This document shows positions 40,989-48,291 of a DNA stretch of 53,297 nt, piece after piece. Numbering within the stretch: the stretch's first letter is position 1; each line of letters opens with the position of its first letter. Origin of the DNA: Rhodospirillales bacterium (lineage in GTDB: Bacteria; Pseudomonadota; Alphaproteobacteria; Rhodospirillales; Defluviicoccaceae); contig JAEULH010000030.1 of the NCBI GenBank assembly GCA_016793925.1, positions 1-53,297 on the forward strand. Reading direction: 5' to 3'. Position numbers and translations under genes: made by a program. The notes below the pieces were generated by a model. It had not been told where the DNA came from. It saw nothing but the letters and a program-made list of their open reading frames with translations, and searched no databases.

Positions 40989-41011
40989 CAAGCGGGCAAA
41001 GTTACCGCTTG
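40989..41011. other. 7-bp perfect hairpin after fliX
   Basis: CAAGCGG and CCGCTTG enclose the nine-base loop GCAAAGTTA immediately after the fliX stop. It could be the fliX terminator though it lacks a T-run, and its 3' arm touches the -35 box proposed for dksA. Confidence 0.4.
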
Positions 41012-41037
41012 CGAGCGTTGGCCTTCGCACATATAGT
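41009..41037 (+). promoter_or_regulatory. sigma-70-type promoter for dksA
   Basis: TTGCGA (41009-41014) and TATAGT (41032-41037) with a 17-base spacer lie just before the dksA start at 41052. Optimal spacing and a good -10 support it. The transcript would have a very short leader (about 8-10 bases), or initiation is at a later codon such as ATG 41154. Confidence 0.5.
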
Positions 41038-41051
41038 CCGCACCGTCCGAC

Positions 41052-41519
41052 GTGTTTTCAACGGGTCTTGATCAGGTGCAGGAAACGTCCAGCCGGCCGG
41101 AAACGCCGGTCGCGGTGCCGCCGGACTACCGGCCCACCGAGGCCGAGCCCTTCATGAACTCACTCATGCAGGCGTATTTCCGTAAGAAGCTCCTCAACTG
41201 GCGGAACGAGCTGCTGAGCGAGTCGACCGACACCTTGCATCATCTGCAGGAAGGCGGCTTCGACGAGGCGGACGATGCCGATCGCGCTTCGGTCGAGGCG
41301 ACGCGGGCCCTGGAACTGCGCACCCGCGACCGCGCCCGCAAGCTGATCAGCAAGATCGACGAGGCGCTCGAGCGCATCGCCGCCGGCGCCTACGGCTTCT
41401 GCGAGGAGACGCACGAGCCGATCAGCATCTCGCGACTGGAGGCGCGGCCGATCGCGACGCTCAGTCTCGAGGCCCAGGAGCGCCACGAGCGCATGGAGCG
41501 CACCCACCGCGACGAGTAG
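41052..41519 (+). CDS. dksA: RNA polymerase-binding protein DksA, degenerate zinc finger
   Basis: Secondary-channel factor that works with ppGpp to control rRNA and amino-acid promoters; 155 residues. The coiled coil is clear (FRKKLLNWRNELLSESTDTL, ADDADRASVEATRALELRTR with the DxxDxA tip), and the C-terminus SISRLEARPIATLSLEAQER is diagnostic. The globular region keeps only one of four zinc cysteines (GFCEETHEPI), as in many alphaproteobacterial DksA proteins. The conserved part starts near FMNSLMQAYF, so the true start may be downstream of 41052. Confidence 0.92.
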   Translation: MFSTGLDQVQETSSRPETPVAVPPDYRPTEAEPFMNSLMQAYFRKKLLNWRNELLSESTDTLHHLQEGGFDEADDADRASVEATRALELRTRDRARKLISKIDEALERIAAGAYGFCEETHEPISISRLEARPIATLSLEAQERHERMERTHRDE

Positions 41520-41524
41520 GCCTC

Positions 41525-42229
41525 CTACCCGTCGGTGGCGCGGGCCTCTTCCGGCTGCGAGCGGCGATCCAGACCGCGGGCCTTGACCGCCAGCATGATG
41601 ATGTCGACGACCTCGTCCAGCTTGCGGAAGTAGTCGGTGTTGACGATCAGGTCGAAGTTGGTCGGATCGTTGTAGCGGCTGTGGAACAGATCCCAGATGA
41701 ACTTGCCGCGGCGCTTGTTGCTGTCCTGGACCTTCCGCTTGGCCTCGGCGTAGCTCATCGCCTCGTCCTCGGAAAGCCGCGTCGCGCAGGCCTCGACCGA
41801 GCCGACGATCCGCACCCTGAGCACGTCGCGACCGGCCAGGATCACATGGCTGCCGCGCCCGACGATGACGCCGCCGGTGTGATAGAGGCCGCGGATGACG
41901 GTCGACAGGAAGTGCACGTACTCGTCGCGCGAGACGTGCTTGCCGAACACGGCGGAGTAGATCCATGCGTCGACCGCGTCGAGCTTTTCCTCGAGCTGGG
42001 CGATCAGCGCCGGACTGACGTTGGCCTCGGCGGCGATCCCGTTGATGACCTCCGAGCCGTACAGGTCGACGCCGAGACCGGCGGCGACGCGCTCGGCAAT
42101 GTAGTTCCCCCCGCTGCCGATCGTCCGCGAGATGGTGACGGTGGGTTTGCGCAGGCGGCGTTCCCGCGCCGGCGGTTCTTCTAGCGCGCGAACGATCGCC
42201 TGGATGACGCCATGGGCGTTGGCTGCCAT
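41525..42229 (-). CDS. cytidylate kinase-like family protein
   Basis: A 234-residue P-loop protein of the cytidylate-kinase-like family (distinct from Cmk). VTISRTIGSGGNYIAERVAA contains the nucleotide loop (GSGGNYIA, no classical GKS/T), VIVGRGSHVILAG and VRIVGSVEACATRLSEDE follow, and YNDPTNFDLIVNTDYF lies near the end. Substrate not established for the family. The ATG at 42229 follows AAAGGGGACA. Its end lies five bases from the dksA stop (convergent). Confidence 0.87.
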   Translation of the reverse strand: MAANAHGVIQAIVRALEEPPARERRLRKPTVTISRTIGSGGNYIAERVAAGLGVDLYGSEVINGIAAEANVSPALIAQLEEKLDAVDAWIYSAVFGKHVSRDEYVHFLSTVIRGLYHTGGVIVGRGSHVILAGRDVLRVRIVGSVEACATRLSEDEAMSYAEAKRKVQDSNKRRGKFIWDLFHSRYNDPTNFDLIVNTDYFRKLDEVVDIIMLAVKARGLDRRSQPEEARATDG

Positions 42230-42468
42230 TTCTTGTCCCCTTTCTTGGCAGAACGTCTTGATATCATTCCTGAAGCCAATGTGAAAGCCTCGCTTTGCCC
42301 GCGCCGGCGGCTGCCGCCCGGGCGAATGCGCCCCGGCCGACGCGTTTGCAAGCAGGCCGGCGGATGAGGCCGCCGACGGATCGGCGCAAGTCGTTGCGGG
42401 CCGACCGCCGCTCGGCTAGGCTTCGGACGCGAAACGGCGCCGGGCGGGAGCCCGGTATCGGGCAATGC

Positions 42469-42556
42469 GGAGGGATGGCCGAGCGGTTTAAGGCGCACGC
42501 CTGGAGAGCGTGTTCACCAACAGGTGTCGTGGGTTCGAATCCCACTCCCTCCGCCA
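42469..42556 (+). tRNA. tRNA-Ser (anticodon GGA)
   Basis: An 88-base class II tRNA, including encoded CCA. Acceptor GGAGGGA pairs with TCCCTCC (42546-42552), discriminator G. The D-arm begins TGGCCGAGCGG, the anticodon stem CACGC/GCGTG encloses loop CTGGAGA with anticodon GGA (reads UCC/UCU), a long variable arm follows, and the T-arm has the GTTCGAATCC loop. Accessory and mobile genes begin directly downstream, so its 3' end is a plausible island insertion point, although no second copy of the T-arm sequence was found in the window. Confidence 0.97.
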
Positions 42557-42830
42557 GTCGCAGCAACGGCAACTCTTCTCCGGCCTGCACCAGGCGCAGA
42601 AAATGTCTTTGTTTCAAAAGCGTTTGTGGATCAAGCCGTGGACCCCGGCACCTCGCCGAGTGCCCTCGGCGTTCTCCGTTTGGCCTGTTTCTCTGAAGGC
42701 TGGTGACTGCGCCAGAATAGTCACCGGCTTAAGAGTTATTCCGAATCAATGACTTGACCACGGCTAAGGTTGTGACGATTCCGAATGCGCGAGTGGGTGG
42801 CAAATGAAACCTGAATCAAAATGCCGCGCA
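42557..42830. other. spacer between tRNA-Ser and decayed island genes
   Basis: About 270 bases with lower GC than the core genome and no recognisable gene on either strand. It marks the transition from conserved chromosome to accessory DNA. Confidence 0.4.
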
Positions 42831-43075
42831 TCACGATCGCAGGTGTCGGAAGAACAAGGCGAGCGCATCTCGGTTGCTGACGAGGTCATGGGGAGCAGTT
42901 ATCGCATCTGGTGCCTGAAACGTGGGGCTTCCGGGGGACCACAATTCCACGCTTTCCGGGTGTTCCTCGTAGAAGCCGGAATCGGTGGTGATTCGAATAG
43001 GCTCAATCATGCCGGGCTGGGAAAAGCTGAATTGCCGATTGCTCCCGTGAAGGGGCCTAACATGGTCTGGTTCGC
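42831..43075 (-). pseudogene. C-terminal remnant of a helicase-like protein
   Basis: A frame without its own beginning reads ...FSQPGMIEPIRITTDSG, FYEEHPESVELWSPGSPTF, then ...LALFFRHLRS and stop at 42831. The pattern TTD-x3-Y-E-x-H-x4-E-L-W-x-PG-x-P-x-F recalls the region just after the helicase core in large SNF2-like helicases of phage-defence loci, where a (T/S)PGHPL-like element is found. An internal ATG at 43010 exists but a functional 59-residue protein is unlikely. It abuts the end of the truncated DUF499 gene in another frame, implying a deletion junction near 43060-43075. Helicase identity is recognition by memory, moderate confidence. Confidence 0.5.
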
Positions 43076-44193
43076 CAGGCGTGCTCCACCGCGCGGGCCA
43101 GCAAGCGAAGCATGCCGCGCACCCGTTGAAAATTGCCCAGCGTCGACAGCTTGTTGGTCAGCGTCGCCATGAGTTCGGGGTGGAGCGGGTAACCGAGCCG
43201 GAAACGCTCAATCCGGTCTTCTCCCGTGCGCTCCGGCGGCAGGTAATCCCGGTTGGCGTTCCAGATTGACTGGTATTCCGCGATGATCGCCGCTGCCCTT
43301 GCATCGTCGATCGACTTGAACAGGCGTCGCCGGATGACTTGCGAGGTTTCATCCTCGGTGGTGGGATCGAGCAAGGTCGCTTTGCGCGCAGAGACGCTTT
43401 CCGCCTCGGCCATGCGGTCGGCGATGAACTGGTGCTCGCTGCCGTAGGCGTCTTCGGCTTTGCCCCCTTTGCCGATGGCCAGGGTATAGACCACCGCCGC
43501 GTTGGGCGTGCCCTCCACCGCTTTGAAGAGATTGGTCAGGAAACGCACAAGCTGATCGGCAACGGGCTGATTCCTGACCGCTCGCAGGTAGACGGCCAAT
43601 TCGTCGAGGAGAATGAGGGCGGGCTCGCCGCCGAAGAGGCTGCGCAGATTGTCGGCTCCGGGGGCGATTCCCTTCTCGTCGTTTGCGCGGATGGCTTCGT
43701 AGCCTGCGGTTCCGCCGAGGCGGTAGGCGATCTCACCCCACGGTGTGAAGGCACGGATGCCGTCTCCCATGCGCAGACCGGAGGCGGGATCCGCGTTCTC
43801 GCCGTCGAAGGCAGCGATCCGCACCCGGTGATGGGGAACGAGGCCTGGGTCGAGGAACTCCGCGACGTTGCCGACCCCCTGCATGCCGTTCGCAGCGTGG
43901 GTCAGCGCAATCAGCGCGTGCGTCTTACCGCCGCCATACTGAGTGTGGAGCCGGAAGATTGAGGAGACCTCCCCACCATGTCCGCTAAGCCGACGGCAGA
44001 CATTCAGGAGAAGGTTCTTGAGCCCTTGCGTCGGATGGGTGTTGGCAAAAAACAGAGCCGAATTCTTGGTTTCCTCCGGGGCCTCGCCGGTGATCACCTG
44101 CTTGAGGTCCGCCGCGAAGTCCGACTCCTGAATTGTGCCTCGAACCACGTCATCGCGTGGCTCACAGATCTCGAAAATTGTCGGCAGCGACAT
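43057..44193 (-). pseudogene. DUF499-family P-loop ATPase, C-terminally truncated
   Basis: N-terminal 378 residues of a large ATPase recognised as the DUF499 family. MSLPTIFEICEPRDDVVRGT is the family-like start (ATG 44193; 28 residues upstream are not conserved). Walker A is GGGKTH (about 87-92) and Walker B LILLDELAVYL (DE at 197-198). The sequence ends QRVRGMLRLLARAVEHAWRT and stops, whereas relatives continue for several hundred more residues. Full-length members are usually found with a DUF1156-type DNA methyltransferase and a helicase in defence-like islands; here neither is intact. Loss of function is likely. Confidence 0.72.
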
Positions 44194-44399
44194 TGCTGTT
44201 ACGCGCCCCCCTGTACGATCCCGCCGACCGGCAATGTTGCGACAGTAGCCAAACGGGGCATGCGCGCCAAGTCGCACTGCTTCAGTTTTGCATATTCAGC
44301 AACGGCTCAGTCTATCACCCACGTTCGCCGCGATCATAAAGCCCTTGAGCTATGTGCGGGGAGCTCAATGTCCGCTGGCGGACGGCAACGGCATGCCTA

Positions 44400-44828
44400 T
44401 CAGACCTGATTCCGGGCGCTCAGAGCATGATGCTGCTCGGTCCAACTTGTCGGAAGCGCTCTGACCATGTCTTCGAGCATCATGCCCTTGGGCTGCCGCC
44501 CGTCGAGGATCGCTTCTTGGATTTCCGGCGCCAGCAGCGTCAGGTTGAGCAGCCGGCAGATGTAAGCACGATTGATGTTCTCCGCTTCCGCCAAGGCGTT
44601 GATCGACGGATACCTCCCATCCTCCAGCATCCGCTTCCACCGATGAGCCCGCGCCAGCGCCCGGATCAGCGTCTCGTCCGGCCGCGGCTTCGCCGGCGCC
44701 CAGGCGTCACCGCCGTCGGGCGCGATGATGACCTTGCGGCCACCGCGCCGTTTCCAGGCCATCGGAATGGTGACGGTGATAGTACCGCCGTCGAGGCGCC
44801 AGTTGTCGCCGGCCGCCTGCGGCTTCAT
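44400..44828 (-). CDS. HTH protein of recombinase operon
   Basis: A 142-residue protein, third in the DUF2924-recombinase operon. The C-terminal half contains a ParB/KorB-like helix-turn-helix (SINALAEAENINRAYICRLL then NLTLLAPEIQEAILDG); the N-terminal half TITVTIPMAWKRRGGRKVII is beta-rich. Its ATG overlaps the recombinase stop (ATGA). Homologues follow serine recombinases in many alphaproteobacterial elements. A role as recombination directionality or regulatory factor is a guess from its position. Confidence 0.75.
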   Translation of the reverse strand: MKPQAAGDNWRLDGGTITVTIPMAWKRRGGRKVIIAPDGGDAWAPAKPRPDETLIRALARAHRWKRMLEDGRYPSINALAEAENINRAYICRLLNLTLLAPEIQEAILDGRQPKGMMLEDMVRALPTSWTEQHHALSARNQV

Positions 44829-46150
44829 GCGGCGGCCCTCATCCGCAATTCCGCGACCAGCGTCTGCAGCCCTTCTGCGCGCAGGCGCACCTTCATGCCG
44901 TCCGGCGACAGGTCCACGCGTTCGACCAGCAGCCGGACGATCCGCGCCTGCTCGGCGGGAAACAGCTCGTCCCAAAGCGGCGCGAAAGCGGTGACGGTCT
45001 CGACCAACTCCTGCTCCGGCACCGCGAGCTCGGACTTCGCCGCCGCCCATGTCCGGGCGATGACCTCGGGCGTGCGAAGCAGGTGCCGCACCTGGGCGAC
45101 GACGGCCTCCTCAACCTCCGCTGCCGGTACGCTGCGCACCGCGCATTCGGCATAACCCCGGCGAATGGCGTCGGTGGCGACGTAGTAGCGATAGAGTTTG
45201 CCGTTCTTGCGCGTGTGCGACGGCGTCATCGCGTACCCTCCCGGCGCGAAGATCAGCCCCTTGAGCAGCGCCGGCGTCTGCGCGCGCGTCTGGTTGCTCC
45301 GGGCGACGGTGTTCTCGGCCGTGATGGCGTGAACCTTGTCCCACGTGGCGCGGTCGATGATCGGCTGGTGCTCGCCAGGATAGCTAGTCCCCTTGTGCAT
45401 CGCCTCGCCGAGGTACGTGCGGTTGTTCAGGATCTTGTAGAGCGCGCCCTTGTCGATCGGCTTGCCCGGCCGGTGCTTGCCGTCCTGCGTCGTCCAGCTC
45501 TTGGTGGTGCGACCGGCGCGGAGCAACTCCTGCGCCAGCTTCGTCGCCGAGCCGACCCGCAGGAACCGCTTGAAGATCAGCCGGACCAACTCGGCCTCGC
45601 TCTCGTTCACCACCAGCTTGCGCTCGACCACGTCGTAGCCGAGAGGCGGGACGCCGCCCATCCACATGCCCTTGCGGCGCGACGCCGCGAACTTGTCGCG
45701 GATCCGCTCGCCGATGACCTCCCGCTCGAACTGAGCGAAGGAGAGGAGGATGTTGAGCGTCAGCCGGCCCATCGAGGTGGTGGTGTTGAACGCCTGCGTG
45801 ACCGAGACGAAGGAGACGGTGTGGCGTTCAAAGATCTCGACGATGCGGGCGAAGTCGCCGAGCGCGCGCGACAGCCGGTCAACCTTGTAGACGACGATGA
45901 CATCGATGCGTCCCGCCTCGACGTCGCGCAGCAGCCGCTGCAGGCCCGGACGCTCCATGCTGCCGCCGGAGAAGCCGCCGTCGTCGTAGCGATCGCCGAC
46001 CAGGATCCAGCCCTCGTGCTTCTGGCTCTCGATGTACGACACCGCCGCTTCGCGCTGCGCATCGAGCGAGTTGAACGCCATGTCGAGCCGCTCGTCGGTG
46101 GAGACGCGGGTGTAGACCGCACAGCGGACCTTGCGCACCGGCGGCTTCAT
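44825..46150 (-). CDS. large serine recombinase
   Basis: Site-specific DNA recombinase of 441 residues. The resolvase domain has the catalytic Ser in CAVYTRVSTDE, YDDGGFSGGSMERPGLQRLL and VYKVDRLSRALGDFARIV; it is followed by a recombinase domain (GGVPPLGYDVVERKLVVNES) and a zinc-ribbon-like region (LLKGLIFAPGGYAM...) that is unusually poor in cysteine, with CAVRSVPAAEVEEAVV near the end. It is flanked by ATGA overlaps on both sides, so DUF2924, recombinase and HTH protein are one transcript. Expected to integrate or excise the element. Confidence 0.93.
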   Translation of the reverse strand: MKPPVRKVRCAVYTRVSTDERLDMAFNSLDAQREAAVSYIESQKHEGWILVGDRYDDGGFSGGSMERPGLQRLLRDVEAGRIDVIVVYKVDRLSRALGDFARIVEIFERHTVSFVSVTQAFNTTTSMGRLTLNILLSFAQFEREVIGERIRDKFAASRRKGMWMGGVPPLGYDVVERKLVVNESEAELVRLIFKRFLRVGSATKLAQELLRAGRTTKSWTTQDGKHRPGKPIDKGALYKILNNRTYLGEAMHKGTSYPGEHQPIIDRATWDKVHAITAENTVARSNQTRAQTPALLKGLIFAPGGYAMTPSHTRKNGKLYRYYVATDAIRRGYAECAVRSVPAAEVEEAVVAQVRHLLRTPEVIARTWAAAKSELAVPEQELVETVTAFAPLWDELFPAEQARIVRLLVERVDLSPDGMKVRLRAEGLQTLVAELRMRAAA

Positions 46151-46590
46151 TTGCCGCTCCGGTTGCGGAGGCCCCAGAACAGCGGGCCGGACCAGCGCGT
46201 GCCGGTAATCGCCCGCGCGATGGCCGACAGCGACTTGTAGCGCCGCCCCTGATACTCGAAGCCTTCGTCGAGCACGGTGGCAGTATGCTCGATGCCCTGC
46301 CACTCGCGGACGAGCCGGGTGCCGGAGATCAGCCGATCGCCCTTGCGCACCGGCTGCTTTCCCCTGACGCGGGCGTCCTCCTCCGCGATCAGGGCCGTCA
46401 GTTTCACTTCGGCGCGCGCTGACAGCCCGCCGTAGGCCAGCTCCTGGATGCGATAGGCAAGGCGCCTGACCAGGAACGGCTTGTTGTAGGGCGGCGGCTC
46501 ACGGTCATAGAGATCGCGCCACAGCTGCTTGAGCTCGGCCGTCGTTTTCTCCGGCAGCGCCGCAACTTGCGCTAACACACTGTCACTCAT
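46147..46590 (-). CDS. DUF2924 family protein
   Basis: A 147-residue protein of the DUF2924 family, almost always found directly upstream of a serine recombinase in alphaproteobacterial islands. Conserved segments are TTAELKQLWRDLYDREPPPY, FLVRRLAYRIQELAYGGLS, LVREWQGIEHTATVL and YKSLSAIARAITGTRWSGPL then FWGL. ATG 46590 with GGCGGAAA upstream is chosen; an ATG at 46623 would overlap the upstream small gene. The basic, WG-rich end suggests DNA binding, possibly assisting the recombinase. Confidence 0.9.
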   Translation of the reverse strand: MSDSVLAQVAALPEKTTAELKQLWRDLYDREPPPYNKPFLVRRLAYRIQELAYGGLSARAEVKLTALIAEEDARVRGKQPVRKGDRLISGTRLVREWQGIEHTATVLDEGFEYQGRRYKSLSAIARAITGTRWSGPLFWGLRNRSGK

Positions 46591-46615
46591 GGCGTTTTCC
46601 GCCTTCGACCAGGGT

Positions 46616-46762
46616 TCAGCCATGGACGCTCTGGTCGGAGGGGAAGTCCAGGGAACTTTCTCCCGACCGCCGGACCTCAGCCTCGCGCTGCCGCGCGCGC
46701 AGGCGAATCAGGCCGGTGGCGAGGATCTCGCCGATCTCTTCGATGCGCTCGGCGGCAGACAT
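46616..46762 (-). CDS. 48-residue leader gene of the recombinase operon
   Basis: A short frame reading MSAAERIEEIGEILATGLIR, then LRARQREAEVRRSGESSLDF and ending PSDQSVHG. The helical, charged N-terminal half and the clean end 25 bases before the DUF2924 start make it look like a genuine gene. Comparable small proteins precede DUF2924/recombinase pairs in related islands. The frame stays open and protein-like upstream (WARAHDEGVARLPNALDPDR) to a TAA near 46,882, so a longer protein from a TTG near 46,789 is possible. Function unknown. Confidence 0.6.
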   Translation of the reverse strand: MSAAERIEEIGEILATGLIRLRARQREAEVRRSGESSLDFPSDQSVHG

Positions 46763-47019
46763 GCGGTCGGGATCGAGAGCGTTCGGCAAGCGAGCGACAC
46801 CTTCATCATGGGCGCGCGCCCAGAGAACATTCGGAACGGCGCCACTGCTTGCCGGAAGGTAGGCGGAAAGGCGCCTTTATGCAGCTATTTCATACAGTTA
46901 AGGATACTCCAGGAAACCCGGGGATCACATGGGCACCGATGTGATGCGCCGGCGTCAAGCGCTCGGCACGTCCCGGGATCGATTTCTGCGAATCGATTCG
47001 CTGGGCGATCGAATCAGGC

Positions 47020-47607
47020 CTAGAAGGGGATTTCATCGTCGAAATCGGGCGGCGGGCCCGGCACCTTGGCTGTAGGCTTCGCCGGCGTCTTGGGTTTCGG
47101 CGGCCAATCTGGTCCCGCCACCCTCGCCGCAGCGAGGTCAGCCTTCATCGCTTCGCCGGCCGCCCAATAGTCCGTGCTTTTCTTGGCGCGCCAGATCTCG
47201 ATGTACTTGTCGACTTTTGGCCAGAGAATCTCGATGAAGCCGCGCCTCGGCTCGTTGCCGCGGTGATCGAGATAGAAAAACGGCCAGTGCGCGAGCGTAA
47301 ACGCCTTTAACTCGTCTTCGTCGAAGCTTGTCGGATAGCCCGAGCAGGCAAGGAGCTTCAGCGTCCTGACACCCTCATCCGGATCCCAGAAGTCCGACCA
47401 GGTTGGCTGGTAAGCGTCATTCCCGCGATCGTCCCATTTCGGGCCAATACCGAGACCGTCAGCAGTTTCCTTAATGGCGCGCTCGACCACGGTGGTGATG
47501 CTCTGACCTTTGATTCGCGCGACAAAATCCAAAATGAACTTCGTCTTGGGGTCGAGTCGTAAAGACAGCGTCAACGTTTTCGTTCCACGCGATTTCTCTC
47601 CAGGCAC
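47020..47607 (-). CDS. RHH-like protein with SSB-type C-terminal tip
   Basis: A 195-residue protein I cannot assign to a family. Residues 8-48 (KTLTLSLRLDPKTKFILDF then ARIKGQSITTVVERAIKETA) look like a ribbon-helix-helix DNA-binding domain. Residues 55-150 are a Trp/Phe-rich globular region of unknown kind. The last 40 residues are a Pro/Lys linker ending PPPDFDDEIPF, essentially the acidic C-terminal tip of bacterial single-stranded DNA-binding protein, although no OB fold is present. It starts with GTG after GGGAGGG. It sits opposite the replication genes. In SSB the tip docks repair and replication proteins; the same docking is inferred here. Confidence 0.75.
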   Translation of the reverse strand: MPGEKSRGTKTLTLSLRLDPKTKFILDFVARIKGQSITTVVERAIKETADGLGIGPKWDDRGNDAYQPTWSDFWDPDEGVRTLKLLACSGYPTSFDEDELKAFTLAHWPFFYLDHRGNEPRRGFIEILWPKVDKYIEIWRAKKSTDYWAAGEAMKADLAAARVAGPDWPPKPKTPAKPTAKVPGPPPDFDDEIPF

Positions 47608-47647
47608 CGGAAAATCCCTCCCTTGCCCGTAATGTCCCGAGCATACA

Positions 47648-47669
47648 TTGTATCGCTATAACAATACAA
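47648..47669. promoter_or_regulatory. inverted repeat upstream of the RHH-like gene
   Basis: TTGTAT (47648-47653) and ATACAA (47664-47669) form a perfect dyad with a 10-base AT-rich centre, 41 bases upstream of the GTG at 47607 and 73 bases before the plus-strand HTH remnant. RHH proteins commonly repress from such dyads. No binding evidence. Confidence 0.35.
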
Positions 47670-47741
47670 GAGATGCTTGTGAGATAAATGAGGCAGTGGC
47701 AGGATACGTAATGAGTTCAAGCTACTCGACGAGGAACCAGT

Positions 47742-47941
47742 ATGGGCGAAGAGCTGATCGACATACATGATCTGGGCTCCAGCTGAAAATCCCGGTCAAG
47801 ACGATTCGCAACAAGCTCTGCAACGGAACCTGGCCGTTGCGGCCGGTGCGGATCGGCCGGGCCCTTCGCTGGCGGCAAGCGGAAGTTGACCGACTGAAGC
47901 GCGGCGAGGTCAGCGATTTCGGATCAAACGCGACGAGCTGA
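47742..47941 (+). pseudogene. excisionase/AlpA-like HTH gene, frameshifted
   Basis: The first frame begins MGEELIDIHDLGSS and stops at once. Shifting by one base near 47787 continues as LQLKIPVKTIRNKLCNGTWP then LRPVRIGRALRWRQAEVDRL to a TGA at 47941. Joined, this is a classic small MerR/excisionase-type helix-turn-helix protein of about 65 residues, the kind that controls excision or replication of integrative elements. The stop overlaps the ATG of the following gene, suggesting an ancestral operon. Single-base decay or sequencing error. Confidence 0.65.
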
Positions 47942-48291
47942 TGCGACGTGGCTTGGCCCTCGATAAGGCGGAGCTCGCGCAAGCGCCGGAGTGGCTTATC
48001 GCAGGCCTGAAGTCGCGCAACGCCGGAAAGAAATCCGCTCCGAAGCTTCCCGAGGAATGGAGAGGCATGGTCGGCAGCACGGTCGCCGAAGGAAAACGCG
48101 ATCGCACGATCGCCAGCCTCGCCGGGCACTTGCTTAGCAACCGCATCGATCCTTGGGTTACCCTTGACTTGTTACAGGCCTGGAACCGAACGCGGTGCGA
48201 CCCCCCGCTCGCCGACGCCGAGGTCGTAGCGACGGTGCGCAGCATCGCCCGCCGCGAGGTCGAACGCCGTGAGGGACGCGGTGCCGGATGA
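47941..48291 (+). CDS. PriCT-type primase C-terminal domain protein (remnant)
   Basis: A 116-residue protein matching the PriCT_1 module that normally follows a primase-polymerase domain: LPEEWRGMVGSTVAEGKRDR then TIASLAGHLLSNRIDPWVTL and ADAEVVATVRSIARREVERR. The catalytic prim-pol part is missing, so this is either a separated accessory subunit or the stump of a fused primase. It starts overlapping the HTH remnant and overlaps the SF3 helicase gene by 23 bases. Confidence 0.72.
   Translation: MRRGLALDKAELAQAPEWLIAGLKSRNAGKKSAPKLPEEWRGMVGSTVAEGKRDRTIASLAGHLLSNRIDPWVTLDLLQAWNRTRCDPPLADAEVVATVRSIARREVERREGRGAG

Noticed and set aside
42529..42556. A second attachment-site copy of the tRNA-Ser 3' end within the window
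   Set aside because: No repeat of the T-arm and acceptor sequence was found to the right, so no att pair can be claimed.
42804..43172. A 122-codon plus-strand frame after tRNA-Ser
   Set aside because: It spans the junction of two minus-strand remnants and its sequence is not protein-like; the minus-strand reading is better supported.
47020..47607. Calling this gene ssb because of its C-terminal tip
   Set aside because: No OB-fold sequence is present; the N-terminus is RHH-like. Only the tail resembles SSB.
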